Shown here: piece by piece, positions 37,857 to 47,453 of the stretch
Layout of the letters: every line of letters begins with the position of its first letter
Numbering within the stretch: position 1 is the first letter of the stretch
From: Geobacteraceae bacterium
GTDB lineage: Bacteria; Desulfobacterota; Desulfuromonadia; Geobacterales; Pseudopelobacteraceae
NCBI GenBank assembly: GCA_016720395.1
Contig: JADKKR010000003.1
Location: 1-64,000, forward strand
Length of the DNA stretch: 64,000 bases
Reading direction: 5' to 3'
Program-made: the position numbers and the translations under genes
Notes under the pieces: generated by a model
Seen by the model: the letters and a program-made list of their open reading frames with translations, nothing else
Told to the model about the DNA's origin: nothing
Databases searched by the model: none

Positions 37857-38603
37857 TTAAACCATCTGAATCGGTCCGTCCAGGCTGCCGCTGATAAATT
37901 GCTTCACCACCGGATTGGTGGAGTTTCTGATCTCGTCGGCCGTTCCGAACTGTAGGATCTCTCCCCGAAAGAGCATGGCCACATTCTGGGCGATATCGAA
38001 GATGTCCGGAATCTCGTGGGAAACGATCACCGCCGTGAAACCGAACTTCTCATGGGTTTCCTTGATCAGTTGATGAATCGCCCGCTTGATGATCGGGTCC
38101 AGTCCCGTAGTCGGCTCATCGAACAGGATGATCTTGGGGTTGAGCAGCAGCGCCCGTGCCAGGCCGACCCGCTTTTTCATACCTCCGGACAGTTCGTCCG
38201 TAAATTTCTGTTCCACATTCTTCAATCCCACGTCCTCAAGTGCGGACAGAACCCGTGTGCGGATCTCGGCTTTTGAGAAAGATGTCTTTTCCTGCAGCGG
38301 AAAGGCAACATTCTCGAACACGTTCATGGAGTCGAACAGGGCCGCGTTCTGAAAGAGCATACCGAATTTTTCACGGATGCGGTTCATCTCCGAACGGCGT
38401 ATGCCGATGATGTTCTCCCCATCAATGGAAATCTGGCCGCTGTCAGGTTGCATCAGGCCGATGATATGCCTGAGCAGAACGCTCTTGCCTTCCCCGCTGG
38501 GACCGATGATGGCGGTGATCTGGCCGTCGGGGACCGTCAGGTTCAGGCCGTTGAGAACGTTCTGGTTGCCAAATGCTTTATGAAGATCTGTCAGTTGGAT
38601 CAT
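37857..38603 (-). CDS. mlaF: MlaF-like ABC transporter ATP-binding protein
   Basis: The ATPase of the Mla lipid transporter. 248 residues with Walker A GPSGEGKSV (about 34-42), signature LSGGMKKRVGLARA, Walker B IILFDEPTTGLDP and the switch His in VIVSHEIPD. The gene starts 7 bases after mlaE. LSGGMKKR is typical of MlaF rather than of import ATPases. Confidence 0.92.
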   Translation of the reverse strand: MIQLTDLHKAFGNQNVLNGLNLTVPDGQITAIIGPSGEGKSVLLRHIIGLMQPDSGQISIDGENIIGIRRSEMNRIREKFGMLFQNAALFDSMNVFENVAFPLQEKTSFSKAEIRTRVLSALEDVGLKNVEQKFTDELSGGMKKRVGLARALLLNPKIILFDEPTTGLDPIIKRAIHQLIKETHEKFGFTAVIVSHEIPDIFDIAQNVAMLFRGEILQFGTADEIRNSTNPVVKQFISGSLDGPIQMV

Positions 38604-38610
38604 GGGGCGC

Positions 38611-39381
38611 TCACAGCAGGATCGAGGTGAGGAAATAATCCCACACCAGGACCAGGACAGACGTCAATACCACCGATTCGGTTGTGGCCCTGGAAACACC
38701 CTCGGCACCGTGTCCGGCGTAATAACCCTTGTAACAGCCGATCCAGGCGATAATCACCCCGAAGGAAAAGGACTTTACAAATCCGGAGTAAACATCCCGC
38801 CAGACCACCGCCTTTTCCATCTCGTAGAAATACGCACCCGGATTGACGCCCAGCAGTTTGACGCCCACAACCCATCCGCCGTAGATGCCGACTACGTCAA
38901 ATATCGCACACAGCAGCGGCAGGGAAAGCATGGCGGCAATGAATTTGGGTGTGATCAGATACTTGAACGGATCCAGTGCCATGGTCTCCAGGGCATCGAT
39001 CTGTTCGGTGATGCGCATAATACCGATCTCGGCCGTGATGGCACTGCCGGCCCTCCCGGTCACCATCAGTGCCGTCAGCACCGGGCCGAGTTCGCGGATG
39101 AGTGAAAGCGCCACTGCCGTTCCCAGCATGCCTTCAGAGCCGAATTTTGCAAGTGTGTAATAGCCCTGCAGGCCCAGTACCATGCCGGTAAAGGCGGCTG
39201 TCAGGACGATAACGAACAGCGATTTGGCACCGATAAACCGGATCTGTTTAAGTATCTGGAGAGGGCTGCCGGGACGACGAACGATCATGTAGAGAGAATA
39301 GAGGAGAAACCATCCGATTTTCCCCAAATCCCGCATGCTCTTGATTGTTAGCCGTCCTATTGCCTGAACTATACCGGACAC
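38611..39381 (-). CDS. mlaE: MlaE-like ABC transporter permease
   Basis: A 257-residue permease with five or so membrane helices. The family block LIRELGPVLTALMVTGRAGS and the EIGIMRITEQIDALETM coupling segment are clear. The GTG at 39381 (VSGIVQAIGRL) is preceded by GAGGT and gives a normal N-terminus; an ATG at 39501 would add about 40 residues without homology. First gene of the operon. Upstream (39382-39529) nothing but the end of the RND channel gene region is seen. Confidence 0.9.
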   Translation of the reverse strand: MSGIVQAIGRLTIKSMRDLGKIGWFLLYSLYMIVRRPGSPLQILKQIRFIGAKSLFVIVLTAAFTGMVLGLQGYYTLAKFGSEGMLGTAVALSLIRELGPVLTALMVTGRAGSAITAEIGIMRITEQIDALETMALDPFKYLITPKFIAAMLSLPLLCAIFDVVGIYGGWVVGVKLLGVNPGAYFYEMEKAVVWRDVYSGFVKSFSFGVIIAWIGCYKGYYAGHGAEGVSRATTESVVLTSVLVLVWDYFLTSILL

Positions 39382-39529
39382 ACCGCTACCTCGAAAAAGT
39401 AAATATATTTTATACAGCACATTATTTGAAATTGTAAAGAAAGAATGAATTGCATGGCATGAATAGAATCCATTCGGGTGTCCCGGTGCTTCCGGATCCA
39501 TGCCGGGTATGAATATCTTATAAAGAGAA

Positions 39530-40969
39530 TTACCTGTCCGCCCCCCCCCCCAGGACCTTGTAAAGGGTTACCAGATTTGCCAGCCGGACCAGACGTGTGC
39601 TGATGAGGTTCTGCCGGGCGCTATAGAGAGAACGCTGGGAGTCCAGTACCGTCAGATAGCTGTCAACCCCTTTATCAAAGCGGGCCTGGGAAAGCCGGTA
39701 ACTTTCAGCAGTGGCGTCGGCAAGCGACTGCTGTGCTGCCAGCTGATCGTCAATTGTTCCCCGCTGGGCCAGGGCGTCGGCAACCTCCCGAAAGGCAGTC
39801 TGAATAGTCTTTTCGTACTGGGCCATGGCAATGTCACGATCGACCTCGACTACGGCCAGATTGGCCTTGTTGCTGCCGCCGTCAAAGAGAGGCAGAGTGA
39901 TCTGCGGTGCAAACTTCCAGGCCAGGGAGCCCGGCTTGAAAAGTCCCGCCAGGTCGTCACTGCCGAAACCTATGGATGAAACAAGTGTGATGCGGGGGAA
40001 AAAGGCCGCCCGAGCAGCACCGATATTGGCATTTGCCCCCTTGAGCAGGCCTTCGGCCTGGAGGATGTCGGGGCGTTTCAGGAGTACGTCCGATGAAAGA
40101 CCGGGAGATATATCCTTGAGAGGAGTCACTGTTTCTGACAGTGAGCGTGGCAGCAGATCGGCCGGTACCGTCGAGCCGACAGCCAGGGCCAGGGCATTTT
40201 CGTCCTGGGCTACCAGAGTCGTGTATCGGGCAATATCCACCCGCGCAGTGTCGACTATGGTCTGGGCCTGGTTTACATCAAGTGCCGATGAAACACCGGC
40301 ATCAAAACGGCTTCTGGTCAGCTTGTACGACTCCTGCTGGTTAATCAGGGTTTCTTTAGCCAGTTGCAGCCGCTCGCGATCGGCCGCAAGTGCCAGATAG
40401 GCCGTGGCAACCTGGGAGACGAGGCTGATCTGGACGCTGCGCTGAGCCTGCTCGGTAGAAAGATACTGTTCAAGTGCCTGGTCCTTGAGACTGCGCACCC
40501 GACCGAACAGGTCCAGTTCATAGGAAGCGACACCCAGTCCGACGTTGTATTGTTCCGTTGTCGTGGACCGACCGCTGGCGGAGAGGGTTTCCGGGACTCT
40601 CTGGAAACTGGCGCCGGCACCTGCGTCAACCGTGGGCACCAGATCGGCGTACCTGATCTGATACAGCGCCCGGGAACGTTCGATATTGAGAGCCGCGGTC
40701 CGCAGGTCACGATTGTTCTCCAGGGCGAGTGCAATCACGTTCTGCAGGCGAGAGTCGACAAAGAATATCCGCCAGGGAATTTCGGCAACCGGTTTCCCGG
40801 CAGCTTTGTCAGCTTCGCCTTTCTGGTAGGCCGCTCCACCGGGCCAGACCGTCGGAACCGGCGCAACCGGCCGGGAATATTCCGGGGCCATGGTCGCGCA
40901 CCCGCCAAGGGAGAGGAGCGTGCCCAGAGGGAGGCACAGGGCTGTCATGATCAGTCGTAGAGAGTTCAT
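39530..40969 (-). CDS. RND efflux outer membrane channel (OprM/NodT type)
   Basis: A 479-residue outer membrane lipoprotein. The signal ends in a lipobox LSLGGC (about residue 20), followed by TolC-like helical repeats. It starts at ATG 40969, one base after the pump gene stop, with GGAGG inside the pump gene end. An 11-base C run (39541-39551) lies five codons from the stop, giving Gly-Gly-Gly-Ala. It would complete the tripartite pump with the adaptor and the RND permease. Confidence 0.9.
   Translation of the reverse strand: MNSLRLIMTALCLPLGTLLSLGGCATMAPEYSRPVAPVPTVWPGGAAYQKGEADKAAGKPVAEIPWRIFFVDSRLQNVIALALENNRDLRTAALNIERSRALYQIRYADLVPTVDAGAGASFQRVPETLSASGRSTTTEQYNVGLGVASYELDLFGRVRSLKDQALEQYLSTEQAQRSVQISLVSQVATAYLALAADRERLQLAKETLINQQESYKLTRSRFDAGVSSALDVNQAQTIVDTARVDIARYTTLVAQDENALALAVGSTVPADLLPRSLSETVTPLKDISPGLSSDVLLKRPDILQAEGLLKGANANIGAARAAFFPRITLVSSIGFGSDDLAGLFKPGSLAWKFAPQITLPLFDGGSNKANLAVVEVDRDIAMAQYEKTIQTAFREVADALAQRGTIDDQLAAQQSLADATAESYRLSQARFDKGVDSYLTVLDSQRSLYSARQNLISTRLVRLANLVTLYKVLGGGADR
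39541..39551. repeat. Homopolymer run of 11 C near the end of the channel gene
   Basis: Eleven consecutive C on the top strand (G in the gene). It lies at the C-terminal end of the channel protein, so slippage would change only the last residues and the stop. Confidence 0.9.
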
Positions 40970-40970
40970 A

Positions 40971-43900
40971 TCAGTGGACCTCCGAAACAGCTGCAGCTGC
41001 AGGGTCTTCGTCGTGTCGCCTGTATTTTTTCTTTCCAAACATTCGTGATACCAGCACAAAGAAAAACGGTATGAAGATCAGGTCGATAAAGGTTGCTGAA
41101 AGCAATCCGCCGGTGACCGCGGTGCCGATGGCGTTCTGGGCCGAGGCGCCGGCTCCTTTGGTCAGGGCAAGCGGCAGGGTGCCGAAGAAGAAGGCCAGAG
41201 AGGTCATGATGACCGGCCGGAGCCTGATCCTGACTGCTGACAGGGTCGCATCCACGAGCTCGTGCCCCTGGTGCATCTGTTCCTTGATGAACTGAATGAT
41301 CAGAATGGCGTTCTTGGTTGAAAGGCCGATGGTAGTCAGAAGCCCGATCTGCAGATAGACATCGTTAGGAAACATGCGCAACTTGACGGCGACAACGGCA
41401 CCCACCAACCCCAGCGGCAGCATCAGCAGGTTGACGAAGGGGATCGTCCAGCTCTCGTACAGCGCCGCCACGGAAAGGAACACCACCAGCAGAGAGATGG
41501 CATACAGCGCCGGCGCCTGGGCCCCGGCATTCTTTTCCTCGTAAGAGAGGCCGGTCCACTCGTAGCCAATCCCCGGCGGTAGCTGTGCGGCCATTTTTTC
41601 CAGCTCGTCCATGGCTTCCCCGGTGCTGATCCCGGGCGCGGCCTGCCCCAGAATCTCCACGGACGGAATACCGTTGTAGCGCTCCAGGCGGGGTGAGCCG
41701 AACTGCCAGCGGGCGGTGGCAAAGGCCGAGAAGGGTACCATCTCACCGTTCTTATTGCTGACATACCATTGATTAATATCTTCGGGCACCATGCGGAAGC
41801 GGGGGTCAGACTGGAGATAGACCTTCTTGACCCGGCCGTTCTGGATGAAGTCGTTCACATAGGAACTTCCCCAGGCTGTGGCGAGGACGTTGTTAATGAC
41901 CGCCTGGGAGACCCCCAGAGAGCCGGCACGTACATCGTCGATATCGAGCTTGAACTGGGGCGAATCATCCTGGCCGTTAGGGCGGACTGCGATCAACTTG
42001 GGGTTCTTCATGGCCATGCCCAGCAGCTGGTTGCGTGCTTCCATCAGCTTCTCGTGCCCCAGTCCGCCGCGGTCCTGCAGTTGGAAGTCGAAACCGTTGG
42101 CCACACCGAGTTCCAGCACCGCCGGTGGTGAAAAGGCGAAGGCCAGCCCGTCCCTGAACTTTGAGAAGGCCCCCATGGCCCGGCCGGCAACGGCCGACGC
42201 CTTCATGTCGGGGCTCTTGCGTTGATCCCAGTGTTTGAGTCTGACAAAGGCCAGTCCCATGTTCTGTCCACGACCGGCAAAGCTGAAGCCGGCCACGGTA
42301 ATGACGCCCTGAACAGCCTTGGATTCCTTCTCCAGGAAATGCTGCTCCAACTGACGGATGACCTGGATGGTCCGCTCCTGAGTGGCACCGGCCGGCAGCT
42401 GGACCTGGCAGATAATGAATCCCTGGTCTTCATCCGGCAGGAATGACGTGGGCAGACGCAGGAAGAAGAACACCATGGCGGCCACAATGGCGCCGTAGAC
42501 CACCATGTAGCGTACCGGCTTGTCGAAGGAGCGGCTGACGATCCCTTCGTAATTGCGTCGGCAGAATTCAAAGGTTCGATTGAAGTAGCGGAAAAACCAG
42601 GAGAACCAACCGGATTCGCCGGAGTGGTGCCCCTTTTCGACCGGTTTGAGCAGGGTTGCGCAGAGGGCCGGTGTCAGGATCATTGCCACAAGCACCGACA
42701 GGATCATGGCCGAGATGATGGTGACTGAGAACTGGCGGTAGATGACACCGGTGGAGCCGGGGAAAAAAGCCATGGGGAGGAAGACCGCCGTCAATACGGT
42801 GGCGATACCCCATAGTGCGCTGGTGATCTGCCCCATGGATTTTATGGTGGCGTCCCGGGGCGAAAGCCCTTCCTCGGACATGATGCGTTCCACGTTTTCG
42901 ACGACGACGATGGCGTCGTCCACCAGCAGACCGATGACGATTACCAGGGCGAACATGGTCAGGGTGTTAATGGAGTATCCGCTCGCAGCCAGTACGCCCA
43001 TGGTCCCCAGCAGAACCACCGGAACGGCGATGGTGGGGATCAGCGTGGCGCGGATGTTCTGCAGGAAGAGAAACATGATGATGAAGACCAGGAAAACGGC
43101 CTCGATCAGGGTGCGGACCACCTCTTCTATGGAGATTTTGACGAAGGGGGTCGTGTCGTAGGGGTAGACGACCTTCATACCGGGCGGCATGTATTTCTCC
43201 AGCTCAGCCATCTTGGCCTTGACCCGGTCGCCGGTTTCCAGTGCATTGGCGCCGGCCGCCAGACGGATCGCCATGCCGCCCAGCGGCTTGCCGTTGTAGT
43301 AGGAGGTGACTTCATAGTTTTCGGTGCCGATCTTGCTTTCAGCCACATCCTTGAGCTTAACCGTGGAGCCGTCCGGATTGGTTCGCAGGACGATGGCATC
43401 AAACTGCTCCGGGCTCTGGAGAAGGGTCCGGGCGTTGATGGTGGCATTCAACTGCTGACCCTTGATGGCGGGACTGCCGCCGAACTGTCCGGCCGAGACC
43501 TGGACATTCTGGGACTGCAGGGCAAGGGTGACATCGTTGGTGGTGAGGTGGTAGTTGTTCAGTTTGGTGGGGTTCAGCCAGATGCGCATGGCATTCTGGG
43601 TGCCGAACAGCAGCAGTTCTCCGACCCCTTCCAGACGGCTGACGATGTCCTGTAGGTTGGAGACCATGTAGTCGGTCAGGTCGTTGCGGTCCATGGAGCC
43701 GTCTTCTGACACCAGACCGACAATCAGCAGGAAGTTCCTGGTGGATTTGACCACCTGGATCCCCGAGCGCTGGACTATCTGGGGCAGCAGCGGCACGGCC
43801 AGCTGCAGCTTGTTCTGCACCTGTACCTGGGCGATATTCGGGTCAGTGCCGGCCTTGAAGGTCAAAGTAATGCTTACCGACCCGGCCGAATCGCTGGTGG

Positions 43901-44138
43901 ATGCCATGTAGATCAGGTTGTCGATGCCGTTCAGCTTCTGCTCGATGACCTGGGTGACCGTGTCCTGGACAGTCTGGGCCGAGGCACCCGGGTAGGTGGC
44001 GTTGATGGCGATCTGCGGCGGCGCGATGGGGGGATACTGGGAGACCGGCAGTTTTTTGATTGCCAGCAGGCCGGCCAGCATGACCATGATGGCGATCACC
44101 CAGGCAAAGATCGGGCGATTGATGAAAAATTTAGGCAT
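40971..44138 (-). CDS. RND multidrug efflux permease (AcrB/HAE1 type)
   Basis: The proton-driven inner membrane pump of a tripartite drug efflux system: 1055 residues, twelve membrane helices in two repeats with two large periplasmic loops. The N-terminus MPKFFINRPIFAWVIAI is typical, and the proton-relay acidic pair is in GLLVDDAIVVVENVERIM (helix 4). The HAE1-type RDATIKSMGQITSALWGIA follows. The adaptor is upstream, the channel downstream. Between adaptor and pump lies an inverted-repeat element, so a secondary promoter is possible. Confidence 0.94.
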   Translation of the reverse strand: MPKFFINRPIFAWVIAIMVMLAGLLAIKKLPVSQYPPIAPPQIAINATYPGASAQTVQDTVTQVIEQKLNGIDNLIYMASTSDSAGSVSITLTFKAGTDPNIAQVQVQNKLQLAVPLLPQIVQRSGIQVVKSTRNFLLIVGLVSEDGSMDRNDLTDYMVSNLQDIVSRLEGVGELLLFGTQNAMRIWLNPTKLNNYHLTTNDVTLALQSQNVQVSAGQFGGSPAIKGQQLNATINARTLLQSPEQFDAIVLRTNPDGSTVKLKDVAESKIGTENYEVTSYYNGKPLGGMAIRLAAGANALETGDRVKAKMAELEKYMPPGMKVVYPYDTTPFVKISIEEVVRTLIEAVFLVFIIMFLFLQNIRATLIPTIAVPVVLLGTMGVLAASGYSINTLTMFALVIVIGLLVDDAIVVVENVERIMSEEGLSPRDATIKSMGQITSALWGIATVLTAVFLPMAFFPGSTGVIYRQFSVTIISAMILSVLVAMILTPALCATLLKPVEKGHHSGESGWFSWFFRYFNRTFEFCRRNYEGIVSRSFDKPVRYMVVYGAIVAAMVFFFLRLPTSFLPDEDQGFIICQVQLPAGATQERTIQVIRQLEQHFLEKESKAVQGVITVAGFSFAGRGQNMGLAFVRLKHWDQRKSPDMKASAVAGRAMGAFSKFRDGLAFAFSPPAVLELGVANGFDFQLQDRGGLGHEKLMEARNQLLGMAMKNPKLIAVRPNGQDDSPQFKLDIDDVRAGSLGVSQAVINNVLATAWGSSYVNDFIQNGRVKKVYLQSDPRFRMVPEDINQWYVSNKNGEMVPFSAFATARWQFGSPRLERYNGIPSVEILGQAAPGISTGEAMDELEKMAAQLPPGIGYEWTGLSYEEKNAGAQAPALYAISLLVVFLSVAALYESWTIPFVNLLMLPLGLVGAVVAVKLRMFPNDVYLQIGLLTTIGLSTKNAILIIQFIKEQMHQGHELVDATLSAVRIRLRPVIMTSLAFFFGTLPLALTKGAGASAQNAIGTAVTGGLLSATFIDLIFIPFFFVLVSRMFGKKKYRRHDEDPAAAAVSEVH

Positions 44139-44179
44139 GGAACGGCTCCTTGGAATCTTTTAAAAGCGGAAATCTTTTT

Positions 44180-44305
44180 CAACACAGAGACACAGAGGAA
44201 ACCATAAACAGAGTAATTTCAAAACAGGCATTCATGTAGATCTGTCAGCGCCCTCTTTGATTTCGAAATTTTTTGCTGTTCTCCGTGCCCTCTGTGTCTT
44301 TGTTG
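44180..44305. repeat. Dispersed CACAGAG/CTCTGTG inverted-repeat element (copy 2)
   Basis: AACACAGAGACACAGAGGAAA-like words at 44181-44201 are mirrored by CCGTGCCCTCTGTGTCTTTGTTG at the far side (44282-44304). It lies between the RND pump and adaptor genes. Same family as copies near 25.5 and 62.0 kb. Confidence 0.65.
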
Positions 44306-44319
44306 ATATTTTTATAGGT

Positions 44320-45519
44320 TTATTTCTTTTCTGCCTTCGCTGCAGCAGGCTGTGGTGCACCACCAGGAGGCGCTGCCGGTGCGCTGCCAAACGGTACCGC
44401 TTTGACCTGCGTCCCCGGTCGCGCCTTCTGCAGCCCTTCCAGGATGACACGATCTCCTGCCTTCAACCCGTCACTGACCAGCCAACTGTCTCCCACCGTT
44501 CTGACCACCTTGATCGGTCGAGGCTCCACCTTTTCCTCGGCCCCGACGACCATGACCAGGGCATCGCCTTTGGGGTTGCGGGTAACACCGCGTTGGGGAA
44601 TGAGGATGGCGTTTTCATCGACCCCCTCCTCGAGGATGGCACGTACAAACATGCCGGGGAGCAGGATCTGTTTTGGATTTTGGAATACTGCGCGCAGGGT
44701 GACGGAACCGGTGCTCTGATCAACCGTTACCTCTGAAAACTTGAGAGTTCCCGGCAACGGGTATTTGGAGCCGTCTTCCAGGAGCAGTTTGACTTGAGCA
44801 GAAGCGCTCTTTTTCATGATCCCGTTGGCCAGGTTCTGCTTCAGTTTGAGCAGCTCAGCCGTTGACTGGGTCACATCTACGTACATGGAGTCAAGCTGCT
44901 GAATCGTTGCCAGTGCCGTCGGCTGGTTAGCGGTCACCAGCGCCCCTTCTGTCACGGTCGAACGGCCGATCCGCCCGGAGATCGGAGCGGTCAGCCTGGT
45001 ATATGCCAGGTTGATCCGTGCAGTTTCGACCGCGGCTTTAGCGAAGGCAAGATCTGCTTCTACCTGCTTGAGCGCTGCAGAGGCGTTGTCGTAATCCTGC
45101 TGGCTGACAGCTCTGATCTTCACCAGATCACGATAGCGTCCCTCGGTGAGCCGTACAGACACCAGCGATGCTTCGACCCGTGCCTCGGTCGCCTTTGCGC
45201 TGGCAAAGGCAGCCTGATAGGTGGCCGGATCAATCTGATAGAGAACCTGCCCGGCCTTCACATCAGATCCTTCCGTGAAAAGCCGCTTCTTGATTATACC
45301 GCTTACCTGTGGCCGCACTTCGGCAGTCAGGTGCGGCACTGTCCGGCCGGAAAGCTCGGTGGTAAGTGCGGTTTTCTCCGGCTTGACCACAATGATTCCC
45401 ACTTCGGGGGTGGCTGGCGGAGGAGCGGCTGGTTTCGGTTTGCTGCAACCGGTGAGTGACAAAACGCCCGCAAGGATTCCAATAACAGCACCTGATCTGC
45501 TTCTGAATATGGTTTGCAT
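44320..45519 (-). CDS. RND efflux periplasmic adaptor (AcrA/MexA type)
   Basis: A 399-residue membrane fusion protein. A lipoprotein-like signal with LTGCSKPKPAA (Cys about 26) is followed by the lipoyl/biotinyl half-motifs (LTTELSGRTVPHLTAEVRPQ, VKAGQVLYQIDPATYQAAF), a helical hairpin (ALKQVEADLAFAKAAVETA), and beta-barrel parts ending in RVILEGLQKARPGTQVK. First structural gene after tetR; a palindromic operator-like site lies 25 bases upstream. Confidence 0.92.
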   Translation of the reverse strand: MQTIFRSRSGAVIGILAGVLSLTGCSKPKPAAPPPATPEVGIIVVKPEKTALTTELSGRTVPHLTAEVRPQVSGIIKKRLFTEGSDVKAGQVLYQIDPATYQAAFASAKATEARVEASLVSVRLTEGRYRDLVKIRAVSQQDYDNASAALKQVEADLAFAKAAVETARINLAYTRLTAPISGRIGRSTVTEGALVTANQPTALATIQQLDSMYVDVTQSTAELLKLKQNLANGIMKKSASAQVKLLLEDGSKYPLPGTLKFSEVTVDQSTGSVTLRAVFQNPKQILLPGMFVRAILEEGVDENAILIPQRGVTRNPKGDALVMVVGAEEKVEPRPIKVVRTVGDSWLVSDGLKAGDRVILEGLQKARPGTQVKAVPFGSAPAAPPGGAPQPAAAKAEKK

Positions 45520-45544
45520 AGTACACCTCTGTGGATATGTTTAT

Positions 45545-45560
45545 GAATGAATGTTCATTC
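45545..45560. promoter_or_regulatory. Operator-like palindrome upstream of the efflux adaptor
   Basis: GAATGAATGTTCATTC is a palindrome apart from the two central bases and lies 26 bases before the adaptor start. It matches the perfect palindrome upstream of tetR (46211-46226) in 15 of 16 positions, so it is the likely TetR binding site for the RND operon. Confidence 0.7.
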
Positions 45561-45607
45561 TGTCTTGTGTACTAAATAATACGTCTACGGTAGCCTGATG
45601 TTATTGA

Positions 45608-46186
45608 TCAGCGTTTGATTCCATCCCAGCAGGCTTCGATGGTCTGATGGATCAGCGCTTCGTCCAACTCGACGAAACCGAGGATATGATCCCGGGCGAC
45701 GGAGAGTACCGGGCCGAAAAAGAGGGCGAACAGTATTACCAGTGGCAGGTCTTTCAGTATCTGCTGGGTTATGCCCAGCTGGAACAGCTCTCTGAACACA
45801 TTGCAGTCACTCGTCGACGTACCCAGGATTTTATCTCGTCGAACGGCCACGCCGTAGGGAGAGTTATGGAACTGCTCCAGGTAACGAAAGACGAGCGGAT
45901 TGCGTATGAAATGGTGCAATAGTTCCGTGCCGAGATGGAGAAAACGCTCCCGGAAAGGCTTTTCGAGGGAATATCCTTCCTGCAGGGCCTCCATGATATT
46001 CTTTTCGATATCTCTGTACAGTTCAGTGATCAGCACGTCCTTGTTCTCAAAGTAGCGATAGATGGTCCCTGCAGCGACATTGGCGTGCTCGGCGATCAGT
46101 GCCATGGGTGCGCCATGGAAGCCGTTTTCCGCAATAAGCTCCAGGGCAGCACGAACTATCTCGTCTCGTTTGTCCGGTTTCGACAT
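45608..46186 (-). CDS. TetR-family repressor of the adjacent RND operon
   Basis: About 192 residues with an N-terminal helix-turn-helix (MALIAEHANVAAGTIYRYFE, about 27-46) and a divergent ligand-binding domain. ATG 46186 (MSKPDKRDEIV) is chosen; an in-frame ATG at 46198 is also possible. It precedes the efflux genes on the same strand. A perfect 16-bp palindrome upstream of it and a near copy upstream of the adaptor suggest it represses both itself and the pump, released by a drug-like ligand. Confidence 0.88.
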   Translation of the reverse strand: MSKPDKRDEIVRAALELIAENGFHGAPMALIAEHANVAAGTIYRYFENKDVLITELYRDIEKNIMEALQEGYSLEKPFRERFLHLGTELLHHFIRNPLVFRYLEQFHNSPYGVAVRRDKILGTSTSDCNVFRELFQLGITQQILKDLPLVILFALFFGPVLSVARDHILGFVELDEALIHQTIEACWDGIKR

Positions 46187-46210
46187 GTAATTCCTCATCT
46201 TATTAAAACT

Positions 46211-46226
46211 GAATGAACGTTCATTC
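46211..46226. promoter_or_regulatory. Operator-like perfect palindrome upstream of tetR
   Basis: GAATGAACGTTCATTC is a perfect 16-bp palindrome, 25 bases before the preferred tetR start, and shares 15 of 16 bases with the site at 45545-45560. Length and form fit TetR operators. Confidence 0.72.
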
Positions 46227-46274
46227 CTTTTTAGCCTAAAGGTCTCTCCATGGTCAACAAAAAAGTCACTGCCG

Positions 46275-47450
46275 TCAGGCGATTTCTTCGATTTTTCCGC
46301 CGCTCTTCAGCCTAAAGCGGACGCCTCGCCATTCGACACGGTTGCCGAGAAATGAAAGAGCCCAGGATGAGAATGCCAACAGGTCACGAAACGGAATCAG
46401 CCAGAGCCAGCGGGGAAGTAGACCGTCTTTGACCAGCAGTCGACTGAAGAGAGTGCAGACGGTCAGGCGGGTGGCATAGAGCAGGCCGACGGCTGCCAGC
46501 CCTGTAGCCAGGGTTGGGGCGACAAGCAGTGCAAGTACACAGGCCGGGAAGGGGAGGGTGATGCCGGACGCCAGGTAGCCGCCCGGACGGCTGACCCGCA
46601 TGGTGCGAGCCCAGCGTAGCTGACGGGACAGGACCGTCTTCAGGTTTTCCGCCTTCATCATGCTTTCCACGAAACATCCGTCCAGGGCGATGCCCCATCC
46701 GGCCCGGTGAACCTTGTTGCCCAGCTGGTAGTCATCTGCCAGGTAGTCCACCAGGGCCTCAAAACCGCCGATGGCTGTAAGCGCTTCGCGCTTGACGGCC
46801 ATAGAGGCACCCAGGGCGAAGGAGAGCCCCTCCAGCTGCAGCGCCACCAGCACGTTGGGGATCATCTCGGCCGTAAAACCGGTTGCTTCGATAGCAGTAG
46901 CGGTGTTGTGAACGATGGAGGTGCGATAGAGCGATGTCACCAGGCCGACCTGTAGATTATTGAAATGTGCCAGAATAGAAGTAAGGTAGCCCGGTGTTAC
47001 CCGGATGTCGCTGTCGCAGACGATGATGATATCATGCTTCGCACGGGGAAAAGCGTTGATCAGGTTGCAGACCTTGTAGTTCGGCCCGTGGATGGTCGGA
47101 TCGACGTTAAGTCCTATGTCCATGGCAGGAAAATCTGCAATCAGCCTCTCTATTACCGGAATGACCGGATCATCGGACGAAGCTGCTGTAAAAAGCAACT
47201 GCACACTGCCGTCATACTCCTGCCGGCAGAAGGAGGCGAAGTTATCATAGCTCCCGGCATCCATCCCCTTGACCGGCTTGATGATAGTTATGCCGAGGGT
47301 CAAGTGAGCAGTGTCAGGGGAGGTAATGTTTTCTTGTCCTTTCCCCCTGGTCCCTGGCTTCTTAAAGAACGTACAGGCACTCCACAGTGAGATGAGGCTG
47401 TATGCCGTTGCGGGCAGTATCACAATGAATGGAATCAGGCTACGGAGCAT
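46275..47450 (-). CDS. hpnI: GT21-like glycosyltransferase, HpnI type
   Basis: A 391-residue membrane glycosyltransferase with an N-terminal helix, a GT2/GT21 catalytic domain showing VKGMDAGSYDNFASFCRQEY, the DSDIRV metal site, DYLADDYQLG and a (Q/R)xxRW-type RQLRWAR, and two C-terminal helices. HpnI adds N-acetylglucosamine to bacteriohopanetetrol in hopanoid synthesis; ceramide glucosyltransferases share the fold. No other hopanoid gene is in the window, so the substrate is uncertain. It starts 3 bases after the methyltransferase stop. Confidence 0.7.
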   Translation of the reverse strand: MLRSLIPFIVILPATAYSLISLWSACTFFKKPGTRGKGQENITSPDTAHLTLGITIIKPVKGMDAGSYDNFASFCRQEYDGSVQLLFTAASSDDPVIPVIERLIADFPAMDIGLNVDPTIHGPNYKVCNLINAFPRAKHDIIIVCDSDIRVTPGYLTSILAHFNNLQVGLVTSLYRTSIVHNTATAIEATGFTAEMIPNVLVALQLEGLSFALGASMAVKREALTAIGGFEALVDYLADDYQLGNKVHRAGWGIALDGCFVESMMKAENLKTVLSRQLRWARTMRVSRPGGYLASGITLPFPACVLALLVAPTLATGLAAVGLLYATRLTVCTLFSRLLVKDGLLPRWLWLIPFRDLLAFSSWALSFLGNRVEWRGVRFRLKSGGKIEEIA

Positions 47451-47453
47451 AGA

